A stretch of DNA of 64,000 nucleotides from Streptomyces hygroscopicus (GTDB lineage: Bacteria; Actinomycetota; Actinomycetes; Streptomycetales; Streptomycetaceae). Positions 54,946 through 63,257 of the stretch are shown piece after piece; the stretch's first letter is position 1; every line of letters starts with the position of its first letter. Both the position numbers and the translations under genes were made by a program. The stretch is taken from positions 5,828,001-5,892,000 of the forward strand of contig CP018627.1 in assembly GCA_002021875.1 (NCBI GenBank), read 5' to 3'. Under the pieces are notes generated by a model. It was not told the origin of the DNA. It saw only the letters and a list, made by a program, of their open reading frames with translations, and did no database searches.

Positions 54946-56600
54946 TGCGCTTCCCTCATGGGGATCCTCACGTTCCGCTCCTCCGCCACCTCGTCCGCGC
55001 GGTCGTAGCCCGCGTCCACGTGGCGGATCACGCCCATGCCGGGGTCGTTCGTCAGCACCCGGCGGATCTTCTCGCCCGCCAGCGCGGTGCCGTCGGCGAC
55101 CGTGACCTGGCCCGCGTGGATCGAGCGGCCCATGCCGACGCCGCCGCCGTGGTGGATGGAGACCCAGGACGCGCCCGAGGCCACGTTGACCATGGCGTTG
55201 AGCAGCGGCCAGTCGGCGATCGCGTCCGAGCCGTCCAGCATGGCCTCGGTCTCGCGGTACGGGGAGGCCACCGAGCCGCAGTCGAGGTGGTCGCGGCCGA
55301 TCGCCAGCGGTGCGGCGAGCGTGCCGTCGGCGACCATCTCGTTGAACCGCTCGCCCGCCTTGTCGCGCTCGCCGTAGCCGAGCCAGCAGATACGGGCGGG
55401 CAGCCCCTGGAAGTGGACCCGCTCCCCCGCCATCTTGATCCAGCGGGCCAGCGACTCGTTCTCCGGGAAGAGCTCCAGCATCGCCTTGTCCGTGGCCGCG
55501 ATGTCCCTCGCGTCGCCGGACAGGGCGGCCCAGCGGAAGGGGCCCTTGCCCTCGCAGAAGAGCGGCCGGATGTAAGCGGGCACGAAGCCGGGGAAGGCGA
55601 AGGCGCGGTCGTAGCCCGCGAGCTGGGCCTCGCCGCGGATCGAGTTGCCGTAGTCGAAGACCTCGGCGCCCGCGTCCATGAAGCCGACCATGGCCTCCAC
55701 GTGGCGGGCCATCGCCTCGCGCGCCCGCTGGGTGAAGTCGGCGGGCTTCTCGGCGGCGTACGACGCCATCTCGTCGAAGTCCACGCCGATCGGCAGATAC
55801 GCCAGCGGGTCGTGGGCGCTGGTCTGGTCGGTGACGATGTCGATCGGGGCGTTCATCGCGAGGAGCTGCGGGACCAGCTCGGCCGCGTTCCCCAGCACGC
55901 CGATCGACAGGGGGCGCCGGGCGTCGCGCGCCTCGGTGGCCAGCCGCAGGGCGTGGTCCAGGCTGTCGGCGCGGACGTCCAGGTAGCGGTGCTCGATACG
56001 GCGCTCGATGGCGCGCGGGTCGCAGTCGATGCAGATCGCGACGCCGTCGTTCATGGTGACCGCCAGCGGCTGGGCGCCGCCCATGCCGCCGAGGCCCGCG
56101 GTGAGGGTGATCGTCCCGGCCAGGGTGCCGTTGAACTTCTTCGCCGCCACGGCCGCGAACGTCTCGTACGTGCCCTGCAGGATGCCCTGGGTGCCGATGT
56201 AGATCCAGGAGCCCGCGGTCATCTGGCCGTACATGGTCAGGCCCAGCGCCTCCAGGCGGCGGAACTCCTCCCAGTTGGCCCAGTCGCCGACCAGGTTGGA
56301 GTTGGCGATCAGCACCCGCGGCGCCCATTCGTGCGTCTGCATGACGCCCACCGGGCGGCCCGACTGGACCAGCATCGTCTCGTCCTGCTTGAGCGTGCGC
56401 AGAGTGCGGACCATGGCGTCGAAGGAGCGCCAGTCGCGGGCCGCCTTACCGGTGCCGCCGTAGACGACGAGCTTGTCGGGGTGCTCGGCGACCTCCGGGT
56501 CGAGGTTGTTCTGCAGCATCCGCAGGGCGGCTTCCTGCTGCCACCCCCGAGCGCTGAGCTCTGCACCACGCGGCGCCCGTACGGGTCGCGGTCCTGTCAT
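54942..56600 (-). CDS. hutU: Urocanate hydratase
   Basis: This 552-residue enzyme turns urocanate into imidazolone-propionate with a tightly bound [58 protein letters not shown] and [20 protein letters not shown] are typical. ATG 56600 has GGGAGG 9 nt upstream; GTG-like or ATG starts further up lie in the palindromic control region. It is the first gene of the operon, with the next gene overlapping by 4 nt. Confidence 0.94.
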   Translation of the reverse strand: MTGPRPVRAPRGAELSARGWQQEAALRMLQNNLDPEVAEHPDKLVVYGGTGKAARDWRSFDAMVRTLRTLKQDETMLVQSGRPVGVMQTHEWAPRVLIANSNLVGDWANWEEFRRLEALGLTMYGQMTAGSWIYIGTQGILQGTYETFAAVAAKKFNGTLAGTITLTAGLGGMGGAQPLAVTMNDGVAICIDCDPRAIERRIEHRYLDVRADSLDHALRLATEARDARRPLSIGVLGNAAELVPQLLAMNAPIDIVTDQTSAHDPLAYLPIGVDFDEMASYAAEKPADFTQRAREAMARHVEAMVGFMDAGAEVFDYGNSIRGEAQLAGYDRAFAFPGFVPAYIRPLFCEGKGPFRWAALSGDARDIAATDKAMLELFPENESLARWIKMAGERVHFQGLPARICWLGYGERDKAGERFNEMVADGTLAAPLAIGRDHLDCGSVASPYRETEAMLDGSDAIADWPLLNAMVNVASGASWVSIHHGGGVGMGRSIHAGQVTVADGTALAGEKIRRVLTNDPGMGVIRHVDAGYDRADEVAEERNVRIPMREAQ

Positions 56601-56661
56601 GGGGCCAAGCCTCCCTGCCATCGATTGGATCGAGTTATTCACATCTTGATGCCGATGAATA

Positions 56662-56671
56662 TGACTAGTCA
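56662..56671. promoter_or_regulatory. Candidate hut operator palindrome
   Basis: TGACTAGTCA is a perfect 10-bp palindrome 62 nt upstream of the hutU start, between divergent genes. It overlaps a TTGACT on the minus strand that could be a -35 box. Confidence 0.35.
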
Positions 56672-56800
56672 ATACCGTGGAGCTGCGCATACACCCGGGT
56701 GGTTCAGCGGCGCGGGCTCGCGGTGGCACGAACGGCACGGTCCGGCCCTCCGGGGTAGCGTCAGCGGGAGGTGTCCGCTCCGCCCGCCGAGGAGCCCCGC

Positions 56801-57817
56801 GTGTCCCTTCCCGCCACCCACCGCGAGGTCCGTCTGGCGGCCCTGCCCGAAGGGGCGCTCACCCCCGGTCACTTCGAGGTCGTCACCGCTCCCGTCCCCA
56901 CCCCCGGCCCCGGACAGGTGCTGGTGCGCAACCGGCTGATGAGCGTCTCCGCCGTGATGCGCCCGCTCACGCTCACCGCCCCCGACACCCTCGGCCTTCC
57001 CCGGCTGCTGCACAAGGCCGGCGAGGTGATGCGGGGCCCGGCCCTCGGGGAAGTGATCAGCTCGCCCGGCACGGAACTCGCCCCCGGGACCCTCGTCCGC
57101 CACCGCGCGGGCTGGCGCGAATACGCGCTGCTCGACGCCGCGCGGGCGTCGCCCATCGACCCCGAGGCGCTGCCGGATCCCGCCGCCCATCTGTCGCAGG
57201 GGTTCGCCGCCTGGCTGGGCGTGGTGCGCGGGGCCGGGGTGCGGCGCGGCGACACGGTGTTCGTCACCGGCGCGGCGGGCGGCGTGGGCTCCCTGGCCGG
57301 GCAGTTCGCCCGGCTGCACGGGGCCGAACGGGTCATCGGCTCCACCGGCTCCCGCCACAAGGCCGACCGGCTGACGCGGGAGCTGGGCTACGACGCGGTC
57401 GTCCTCCGGGGCGCCGGGCCGATCGAGGAGCGGCTCCGCGCGACCGCCCCCGACGGCATCGACGTCCTCTTCGACACCGTCGGCGGCGAACAGCTCCGGG
57501 CCGCCCTGGCGCTGGCCCGCCGCAACGCCCGTTTCGCCCTGGTCGGCGCGCTGGCCACGCAGCTCTCGGACGATGCGTCGGCCCCGACCGGGATCAGCAC
57601 GCCGGCCCTCATCGCCCGGGGCGTCACGCTGCGCGGCATCAGCGCGATGGACCACCAGGACGCCATGCCCGCGTACACGCGCGAGTTCGGCCGGGCGCTG
57701 CGCGAGGGCACCCTCACGTATCCGTACACCCGGCTGACGGGGATCGGCCAAGCGCCGCGCGCGCTCTGCGAGTTGGTGGCGGGCCATCACCTCGGGGCGG
57801 TGCTGGTGGAGCTGTAG
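56801..57817 (+). CDS. NADP-dependent MDR-family oxidoreductase
   Basis: This 338-residue medium-chain reductase resembles 2-alkenal/leukotriene B4-type reductases: [25 protein letters not shown]-like region then [20 protein letters not shown] (nucleotide loop), [20 protein letters not shown] and [14 protein letters not shown]. No zinc ligands are apparent. GTG 56801 has GAGGAG upstream; a GTG at 56771 is less likely. It is divergent from hutU and convergent with the SDR gene; the substrate is unknown. Confidence 0.87.
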   Translation: MSLPATHREVRLAALPEGALTPGHFEVVTAPVPTPGPGQVLVRNRLMSVSAVMRPLTLTAPDTLGLPRLLHKAGEVMRGPALGEVISSPGTELAPGTLVRHRAGWREYALLDAARASPIDPEALPDPAAHLSQGFAAWLGVVRGAGVRRGDTVFVTGAAGGVGSLAGQFARLHGAERVIGSTGSRHKADRLTRELGYDAVVLRGAGPIEERLRATAPDGIDVLFDTVGGEQLRAALALARRNARFALVGALATQLSDDASAPTGISTPALIARGVTLRGISAMDHQDAMPAYTREFGRALREGTLTYPYTRLTGIGQAPRALCELVAGHHLGAVLVEL

Positions 57818-57879
57818 ACGTGGGCGGTGTGCTGGGGGTGGTAGCCCTCGGCGGCGCTGGTGGGGGTTGTCGAGCGCGG

Positions 57880-58821
57880 TCAGTCCGAGGCCAGGAGCCG
57901 CTCCGACGTCGCCCAGAGGCGGTCGGCGCCCTCCGGGTCGAGGGCGTACGGGGCGACCCCCGCCATCATGGCGATGAGGTCCTCGGGGCGGCGGCTCACC
58001 GGCTCGGCCTCGGCGCAGTCCGCGAAGTAGCGCCCGCCGACGCCCTCCAGCAGTGGCGAGGCGGCCAGCAGCACCGAGGTGGCCGCCCCCTGCTCCGGGG
58101 TCTTCCACACCATCGCAGGGGCCGTGATGTTCCCGACGTGGCGCTGCAGATTGGTCCGGATGCCCCCGGGGCTGAGGGCGTTGGCCGTGATGCCGTCGCC
58201 CGCCCAGCGCGCGTGGGCGCCGACCGCGAAGAGCACGTTCGCGGTCTTGGACTGCCCGTACGCCTGCATCGGTTCGTACGGCCGGTAGTGGAAGTGGAGG
58301 TCGTCGAAGACGACCGGTGAGCGCAGATGCGCGGCCGAGCTGACCGAGACGATCCGCGCGGCCCCGGCCGCCGCCAGGGCGCCGTGCAGGCCGCGCGCCA
58401 GCGCGAAGTGGCCGAGGTGGTTGACGGTGAACTGCCGGTCCCAGCCCTCGGGCGTACGCCCCTCGGGCAGGGCCATGACGCCCGCGTTGTTCACCAGGAT
58501 GTCCAGCGGCCCGTCCCAGACGTCGGCGAACGCGGCGACCGAGACCCGGTCGGCCAGGTCCAGCGGTGCGACCCGCAGCCGCTTGTTGCCGGTGCTGGCG
58601 GTGATGTCCTCGGCGACCCGGGCCCCGGCCTCGAGGTTCCGCACCGCGAGGGTCACCTCGGCCCCCGCCCCGGCCAGCGCCCGCGCGGTCTCGACGCCGA
58701 TGCCGGAGGCGGCCCCGGTGACCACCGCGCGCTTGCCCGACAGGTCGATGCCGTCGATCACCTCGGCGGCGGTGGAACGGGCGCCGAAAGGTGTCGTCAT
58801 ACGTGTTTCGTTACGGTCCAT
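57880..58821 (-). CDS. Short-chain dehydrogenase/reductase
   Basis: This 313-residue SDR has GKRAVVTGAASGIGVETARA (NADP loop), LDILVNNAGVMAL, IVSVSSAAHLRS and the catalytic YGQSKTAN (Tyr and Lys). It resembles the retinol-dehydrogenase-like or oxidoreductase group. Two starts are possible, ATG 58821 and ATG 58800, neither with a strong ribosome site. A 36-bp element repeated before the divergent XRE gene lies just upstream, so the XRE protein may regulate it. Confidence 0.88.
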   Translation of the reverse strand: MDRNETRMTTPFGARSTAAEVIDGIDLSGKRAVVTGAASGIGVETARALAGAGAEVTLAVRNLEAGARVAEDITASTGNKRLRVAPLDLADRVSVAAFADVWDGPLDILVNNAGVMALPEGRTPEGWDRQFTVNHLGHFALARGLHGALAAAGAARIVSVSSAAHLRSPVVFDDLHFHYRPYEPMQAYGQSKTANVLFAVGAHARWAGDGITANALSPGGIRTNLQRHVGNITAPAMVWKTPEQGAATSVLLAASPLLEGVGGRYFADCAEAEPVSRRPEDLIAMMAGVAPYALDPEGADRLWATSERLLASD

Positions 58822-58867
58822 GCCCCTAGCGTCACCCCGCCCACCACCCCCAGCCAGGACCCCACGC

Positions 58868-58903
58868 ATCCTGGGAGTCACAGGGACAGGCTCAGATCGC
58901 GCC
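58868..58903. promoter_or_regulatory. Repeated control element, copy 1
   Basis: 36 bp identical at 35 positions to 59193-59228. It contains the 15-bp near-palindrome CCTGGGAGTCACAGG (58870-58884). It lies about 50 nt upstream of the SDR start. Confidence 0.6.
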
Positions 58904-59192
58904 ACCGCCCCCACGGCCACGCGGACCGCGCCCACGGCCACGCGGACCGCGCCCGCGCCCCGGGCGGCACGGGGCCCTCGTCGGCACGCCGGGAGGGCAG
59001 CCGCCCGCCCGCCGCGATCAACCGGACTCACGGCTGATCGCTTGTCCCGGGGGCGGACAGGCACGGGCCGCCCGCGCCGGGCGCCCCACTCCACCTACGA
59101 CCTCATGCCGGGCGACGGACGGGCCGCTCCCGGCGGGCGGCGGGGCCGCGCCCCTCCCCACCGCCCGCCGGTCCAGCCCGCCGCACAGCCGG
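58904..59192. other. Spacer between the repeated control elements
   Basis: 289 nt of GC-rich low-complexity sequence with a tandem CACGGCCACGCGGACCGCGC repeat. No gene is seen. Confidence 0.5.
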
Positions 59193-59228
59193 ATCCTGGG
59201 AGTCACAGGGACAGGCTCAAATCGCGCC
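59193..59228. promoter_or_regulatory. Repeated control element, copy 2
   Basis: Second copy of the 36-bp element, with the palindrome at 59195-59209, ending 20 nt upstream of the XRE start codon at 59248, as expected for an autoregulatory operator. Confidence 0.6.
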
Positions 59229-59247
59229 GGGCGCCTAGCGTGGAGGT

Positions 59248-60162
59248 ATGGCGGAGAGCGCGAATCGGCTGGGCGAGTATCTGCGGGCGCGCCGCGAGCT
59301 GGTGCGGCCCGAGGACGTCGGGCTGCCCGCCGTGGGGCGGCGCCGGGTGCCGGGGCTGCGCCGTGAGGAGCTCGCGCTCCTCGCGGGCATCAGCAGCGAC
59401 TACTACCTGCGGCTGGAGCAGGGCCGCGACCGCCACCCCTCCGAGCAGGTGCTCGACGCCCTGGCCCGCGTGCTGCGGCTCGACGACGACGCCACCGCCC
59501 ATCTGCACCGGCTGGCCCGCCCCGCGCCCCGCCGCCGTCGTCCGCGGCGGCCGGAGCGGGTGCCCGCCGGGATCCAGCAGCTCGTGCTGTCCTGGACGCG
59601 GAACCCCGCCTTCGTCCAGAGCCGCTATATGGACATCCTCTTCGCCAATCCGCCGGCCATCGCCCTCTCCCCGCTCTGCAGGCCCGGCGTGAACGTCGTC
59701 CGCGCGCTGTTCCTCGACCCGGAGATCCGTGAGGCGCACGGCAGCGAGGCCGCCACCGCCGGTGTCGTGGCCGGCCTGCGCGCGCTCGTCGGCACCGATG
59801 TCGACGATCCGCCCCTCGCCGAGCTGGTGGGTGAGCTGTCGGTCAGGAGCGAGCGGTTCCGGCGGCTGTGGGCCCGCCATGACGTCAAGCCCAAGGCCGG
59901 CGCCGGTACGTCCACCTTCCAGCACCCGCAGATCGGCCCGATCGAGCTGAGCTACGAGAAGCTGGCCGTCACCGGCACCGAGGGCCAGCTCCTGGTGGTC
60001 TACCACGCCGCCCCGGGCAGCCCCGCCGAACAGGCCCTGGCGCTGCTGTCGGGGCTCGCTGCCGACGCCGGGCAAGGCCCCCGGAACACCGGGAGCAGCC
60101 CCGGGAGCAGCCCTGGGGCAGTTGGTCCGCGGCCGTCCCCGGATGGTTGGCTGAGGTCATGA
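59248..60162 (+). CDS. XRE-family regulator with MmyB-like ligand domain
   Basis: This 304-residue regulator has an N-terminal helix-turn-helix (LRREELALLAGISSDYYLRL, about residues 35-55) and a C-terminal MmyB-like domain (about 100-270; SRYMDILFANPPAIALSPLC, FQHPQIGPIELSYEKLAVTG). Such proteins often repress a neighbouring short-chain dehydrogenase, here the divergent SDR gene with a matching duplicated operator. Its stop overlaps the decarboxylase start by 4 nt. The C-terminal tail is Gly/Ser/Pro-rich. Confidence 0.9.
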   Translation: MAESANRLGEYLRARRELVRPEDVGLPAVGRRRVPGLRREELALLAGISSDYYLRLEQGRDRHPSEQVLDALARVLRLDDDATAHLHRLARPAPRRRRPRRPERVPAGIQQLVLSWTRNPAFVQSRYMDILFANPPAIALSPLCRPGVNVVRALFLDPEIREAHGSEAATAGVVAGLRALVGTDVDDPPLAELVGELSVRSERFRRLWARHDVKPKAGAGTSTFQHPQIGPIELSYEKLAVTGTEGQLLVVYHAAPGSPAEQALALLSGLAADAGQGPRNTGSSPGSSPGAVGPRPSPDGWLRS

Positions 60163-61514
60163 CTTCGAAACCGGTTGCGATGGCCGCCCGGCGCGAACGG
60201 ACCGTTCGGGCCGCCGTGGAGCAGGGGCTGCTCGGCCCGGATCAGCCCGTCGTCGGGCTGCTGGACGTGGCGGGAATCCGCGCCGCCGCCGCCGAACTGC
60301 GCGCGGCCTTCGAGGAGGTCGTCCCGCCCGGCACCCCCGTCCTGCACGCCTTCGCGGTCAAGGCCGCCGCGCTCGTCCCGGTCCTGCGGCTGCTGGCCGA
60401 CGAGGGCCTGGGCTGCGAGGTGGCCAGCCCCGGCGAGCTGGCGCTGGCCCGCGCGGCGGGGGTGACGCCCGACCGGATCGTCCTGGACTCCCCCGCCAAG
60501 ACCCCGGCGGAGCTGCGCGAGGCCCTCGACCTGGGTATCGCCCTCAACGCCGACAACCCACAGGAGCTGGACCGGCTCGGCGTGCTGGTGGGGCACCGCG
60601 CGGACCCGCCCGCACCCCTGGGCCTGCGGATCAACCCGCAGGTGGGCGGCGGCAGCATCGACGCGATGAGCACGGCCACCGCGACTTCCAAGTTCGGCGT
60701 CGCCCTCCAGGACCCCGGGGCACGCGAGTGGGTCGTCCGCACCTTCACCGAGCGCCCCTGGCTGACCCGGCTGCACGCCCACGTCGGCTCCCAGGGCTGT
60801 CCGCTGGAGCTGATGGCGGCGGGCATACGGGCGGCCTACGAACTGGCCGAAGAGATCAACGGGGCGGTCGGCCGACAGCAGATCGACGCCCTCGACATCG
60901 GCGGCGGCCTCCCGGTGAACTTCGCCTCCGACGAGATCACCCCCAGCTACCGGGAGTACGCACAGCTCCTGCGGACCACCGTGCCGGGGCTCTTCGACGG
61001 GCGGTACAAGCTGGTCACCGAGTTCGGACGGTCCCTCCTGGCCAAGTCCGGCCTGGTGCTGGCGCGGGTCGAGTACGCGAAGTCCGCGGGCGGCCGCCCG
61101 ATCGCGGTCACCCACGCGGGCGCCCAGCTCGCCACCCGTACGGTCTTCGCCCCCGAGGTCTGGCCGCTGCGCGTCCTGGCCTACGACGCGGAGGGCCGCC
61201 CCAAGGCGGAGACCGGCGACGGCCAGCTCCCCCAGGACATCGCCGGTCCCTGCTGTTTCGCGGGCGACCTGGTCGCACGAGACCGGCCCCTGCCGGAGCT
61301 GGCGGCGGGCGACCTGGTCGGCCTGCTGGACACGGGCGCGTACTACTTCTCCAACCACTTCGCGTACAACAGCCTGCCCCGGCCCGGGGTCTACGGCTTC
61401 GACGCCACCGGCGACCAGGTGCGCTTCGCGACGGTGCGGGAGCCGCAGACGGTGGACGAGATCGTGGCCGAGAGCGGCGCGGCGCATGCTCTGGGGCTGA
61501 GCCGTCTGCGGTAG
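60159..61514 (+). CDS. PLP-dependent decarboxylase (DAP/ornithine/arginine decarboxylase family)
   Basis: This 451-residue fold-type III PLP enzyme has the cofactor lysine Lys68 in HAFAVKAAALVPVLRL, LGCEVASPGELALARAAGV, LHAHVGSQGC, LDIGGGLPVNFASDE and the C-terminal GPCCFAGDLVARDRPLPEL plus GAYYFSNHFAYNSLP. It resembles diaminopimelate decarboxylases but lacks a dap context; the specific amino acid is unknown. The start overlaps the XRE stop by 4 nt (ATGA), so the two are translationally coupled. Confidence 0.87.
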   Translation: MTSKPVAMAARRERTVRAAVEQGLLGPDQPVVGLLDVAGIRAAAAELRAAFEEVVPPGTPVLHAFAVKAAALVPVLRLLADEGLGCEVASPGELALARAAGVTPDRIVLDSPAKTPAELREALDLGIALNADNPQELDRLGVLVGHRADPPAPLGLRINPQVGGGSIDAMSTATATSKFGVALQDPGAREWVVRTFTERPWLTRLHAHVGSQGCPLELMAAGIRAAYELAEEINGAVGRQQIDALDIGGGLPVNFASDEITPSYREYAQLLRTTVPGLFDGRYKLVTEFGRSLLAKSGLVLARVEYAKSAGGRPIAVTHAGAQLATRTVFAPEVWPLRVLAYDAEGRPKAETGDGQLPQDIAGPCCFAGDLVARDRPLPELAAGDLVGLLDTGAYYFSNHFAYNSLPRPGVYGFDATGDQVRFATVREPQTVDEIVAESGAAHALGLSRLR

Positions 61515-61539
61515 CCCTCCGCGCCGCGCCCGCGACCTC

Positions 61540-62127
61540 TCAGCGCGTGGCCGCCGCCACCGCCCGCGAGCGGCGCGCGCCGCCCGGGCCCGCGTCCCCG
61601 GCCACGATTCCCGTCGTCTGGTAGGCGTCCACCGCCTTGCCCGCGGGCCGCCCGCCGGAGACCCGCTCGGTGCGTACCCACAGCAGCACATCGTTCGCGC
61701 GCTCCCAGCGGCCCAGCCACCGCGCCTTGGCCCACAGCCCGGCGCCGAGCCCCGCCATCAGCATCCCGCCCGCCGCCGGAACGGCGAAGGACGAGCCCAT
61801 CGCGGCGAGGAAGGCCAGCAGCAGCCACCACCGCAGGGCGCGTCGGCGCGCCTTCACGGTCACCGCGCGGTCCTGGAGGAAGACCGACTTGCTCGCGCGC
61901 GAGGCACCGCGCGCCAACTCCAGATACCGCTTCCGACGCATCACGAACACCACGACCGCCGCGATCAGGAAGAGCGCCGCCCCGGCGAGCACTCCGATCC
62001 GGCGCCCGGTCAGCCCCGGCACCAGCGCTCCGATCCCCGCGGCCAGCACACCGGGCCACCACAGCCATCCGGCAGGGGCCCTCACGACCACCGCCACCCG
62101 TGCCAGCGCATACGCCCCGCGCCCCAC
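61540..62127 (-). CDS. Small multi-pass membrane protein, unknown
   Basis: This 195-residue protein has about four membrane segments in two pairs (about 16-50 and 95-135), joined by a basic loop (VMRRKRYLELARGASRASKS), and ends with a soluble tail of about 55 residues including LLWVRTERVSGGRPAGK. I do not recognise a family. GTG 62127 has GGAGG 6 nt upstream. It is convergent with the decarboxylase. A 12-bp tandem repeat lies just upstream. Confidence 0.7.
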   Translation of the reverse strand: MGRGAYALARVAVVVRAPAGWLWWPGVLAAGIGALVPGLTGRRIGVLAGAALFLIAAVVVFVMRRKRYLELARGASRASKSVFLQDRAVTVKARRRALRWWLLLAFLAAMGSSFAVPAAGGMLMAGLGAGLWAKARWLGRWERANDVLLWVRTERVSGGRPAGKAVDAYQTTGIVAGDAGPGGARRSRAVAAATR

Positions 62128-62148
62128 GACCGACCTCCTCACCCTGGC

Positions 62149-62187
62149 GAATCCCTGATGAAATCCCTGTCGAAATCCCTGACGAAT
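62149..62187. repeat. 12-bp tandem repeat upstream of the membrane protein gene
   Basis: Three to four units of GAAATCCCTGTC-type sequence lie directly before the ribosome site of the membrane protein gene. They could alter promoter spacing. Confidence 0.75.
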
Positions 62188-62266
62188 CGAAGAATCTAGC
62201 CAGGATGCCTGAGAATTGGGTGAGAGGGACGGGGGTTGGCATACAGAGCGGCGCGGAAGCCCGGGC

Positions 62267-63226
62267 TCACTCCACGAACAGGCCCCGCTCCGACGCCTTC
62301 GCGTCGAACTCCTCCAGCCGCGCCTGCGCATCCGGCAGCGCGTCGCACATCGCCTCCAGCAGCACCCGCCCCAGCAGCATCGGCGCACACGCGGTGTCGA
62401 AGGCCAGGCCCGTACCGACCGCCGCGGGCAGCAGCAGATCGCTGTGGCGGGCGATCGGGGCGAAGGCGCTGTCGGCGACGGCGACCACGGTCAGGCCCGC
62501 CTCCTGGGCGTACTCCAGACCCTCCACGACCTCCCGCGGATGCCGCGGCAGCGCGAAGCACAGCAGCGCCGTCGCGCCCGCGCGCTTCGCCGCGTCGACG
62601 CGGTCGGCGAGCATCGTGCCGCCCTCGTCGAGCAGCCGGACGTCCGGATGGACCTTGCGCGCGAAGTAGGTGAAGCCGCGCGCCTGCGCGGAGGCGGCGC
62701 GCAGCCCGAGGACCAGCAGCGGGCGGGAGTCGGCGAGCAGCCGGCCGGCGCGGACGACGGGGGCGGGGTCGGCCAGCAGCGCGGCGAGATGGCGCAGATT
62801 GTCGATCTCGGACTGCACGGCCTGCTGGTACTCGTTGTACGACCCCTCGTCCGCCTCCGGCTCGGCGGGGGCGACATCGCGCAGATGCTTGCGCAGCGCC
62901 GGATAGCCGTCGAAGCCGAGGGCGACCGCGAAGCGGGTCACGGACGGCTGGCTGACGCCCGCGAGTTCGGCCAGCTCGACGCTGGAGAGGAACGGCGCGT
63001 CGGCGGCCCGCCGCACCATGCAGTGGGCGATCCGCCGCTGGGTCGGGGTCAGCCGGTGGCCCTCGAAGAGCGCCTGCAGCCGAGCGGCGGTCGAGGCACC
63101 GGAACCCGTCGTAGCGACCAAGCCACCCGCATCGCCCGCGCCCGCCGACGCCCCCGCGACATCCTCGCCCACTGGCTCCATCCGAACACCGCTCACCCCG
63201 TCGCTCACCCCATGGTCCGTACTCAT
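62267..63226 (-). CDS. MurR/RpiR family transcriptional regulator
   Basis: This 319-residue regulator has an N-terminal RpiR-type helix-turn-helix (LTPTQRRIAHCMVRRAADAP and VSQPSVTRFAVALGFDGYPA, about 55-115) and a C-terminal SIS domain (LLVLGLRAASAQARGFTYFA to about 300) that normally binds a phosphosugar. ATG 63226 has GGGAGG upstream. It is the gene after hutH on the same strand, 31 nt from its stop, so it may be co-transcribed with and control hutH, although RpiR proteins more often sense sugar phosphates. Confidence 0.9.
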   Translation of the reverse strand: MSTDHGVSDGVSGVRMEPVGEDVAGASAGAGDAGGLVATTGSGASTAARLQALFEGHRLTPTQRRIAHCMVRRAADAPFLSSVELAELAGVSQPSVTRFAVALGFDGYPALRKHLRDVAPAEPEADEGSYNEYQQAVQSEIDNLRHLAALLADPAPVVRAGRLLADSRPLLVLGLRAASAQARGFTYFARKVHPDVRLLDEGGTMLADRVDAAKRAGATALLCFALPRHPREVVEGLEYAQEAGLTVVAVADSAFAPIARHSDLLLPAAVGTGLAFDTACAPMLLGRVLLEAMCDALPDAQARLEEFDAKASERGLFVE

Positions 63227-63257
63227 CGCGTCCTCCCGAACCTCGTACCCTCGTCCC

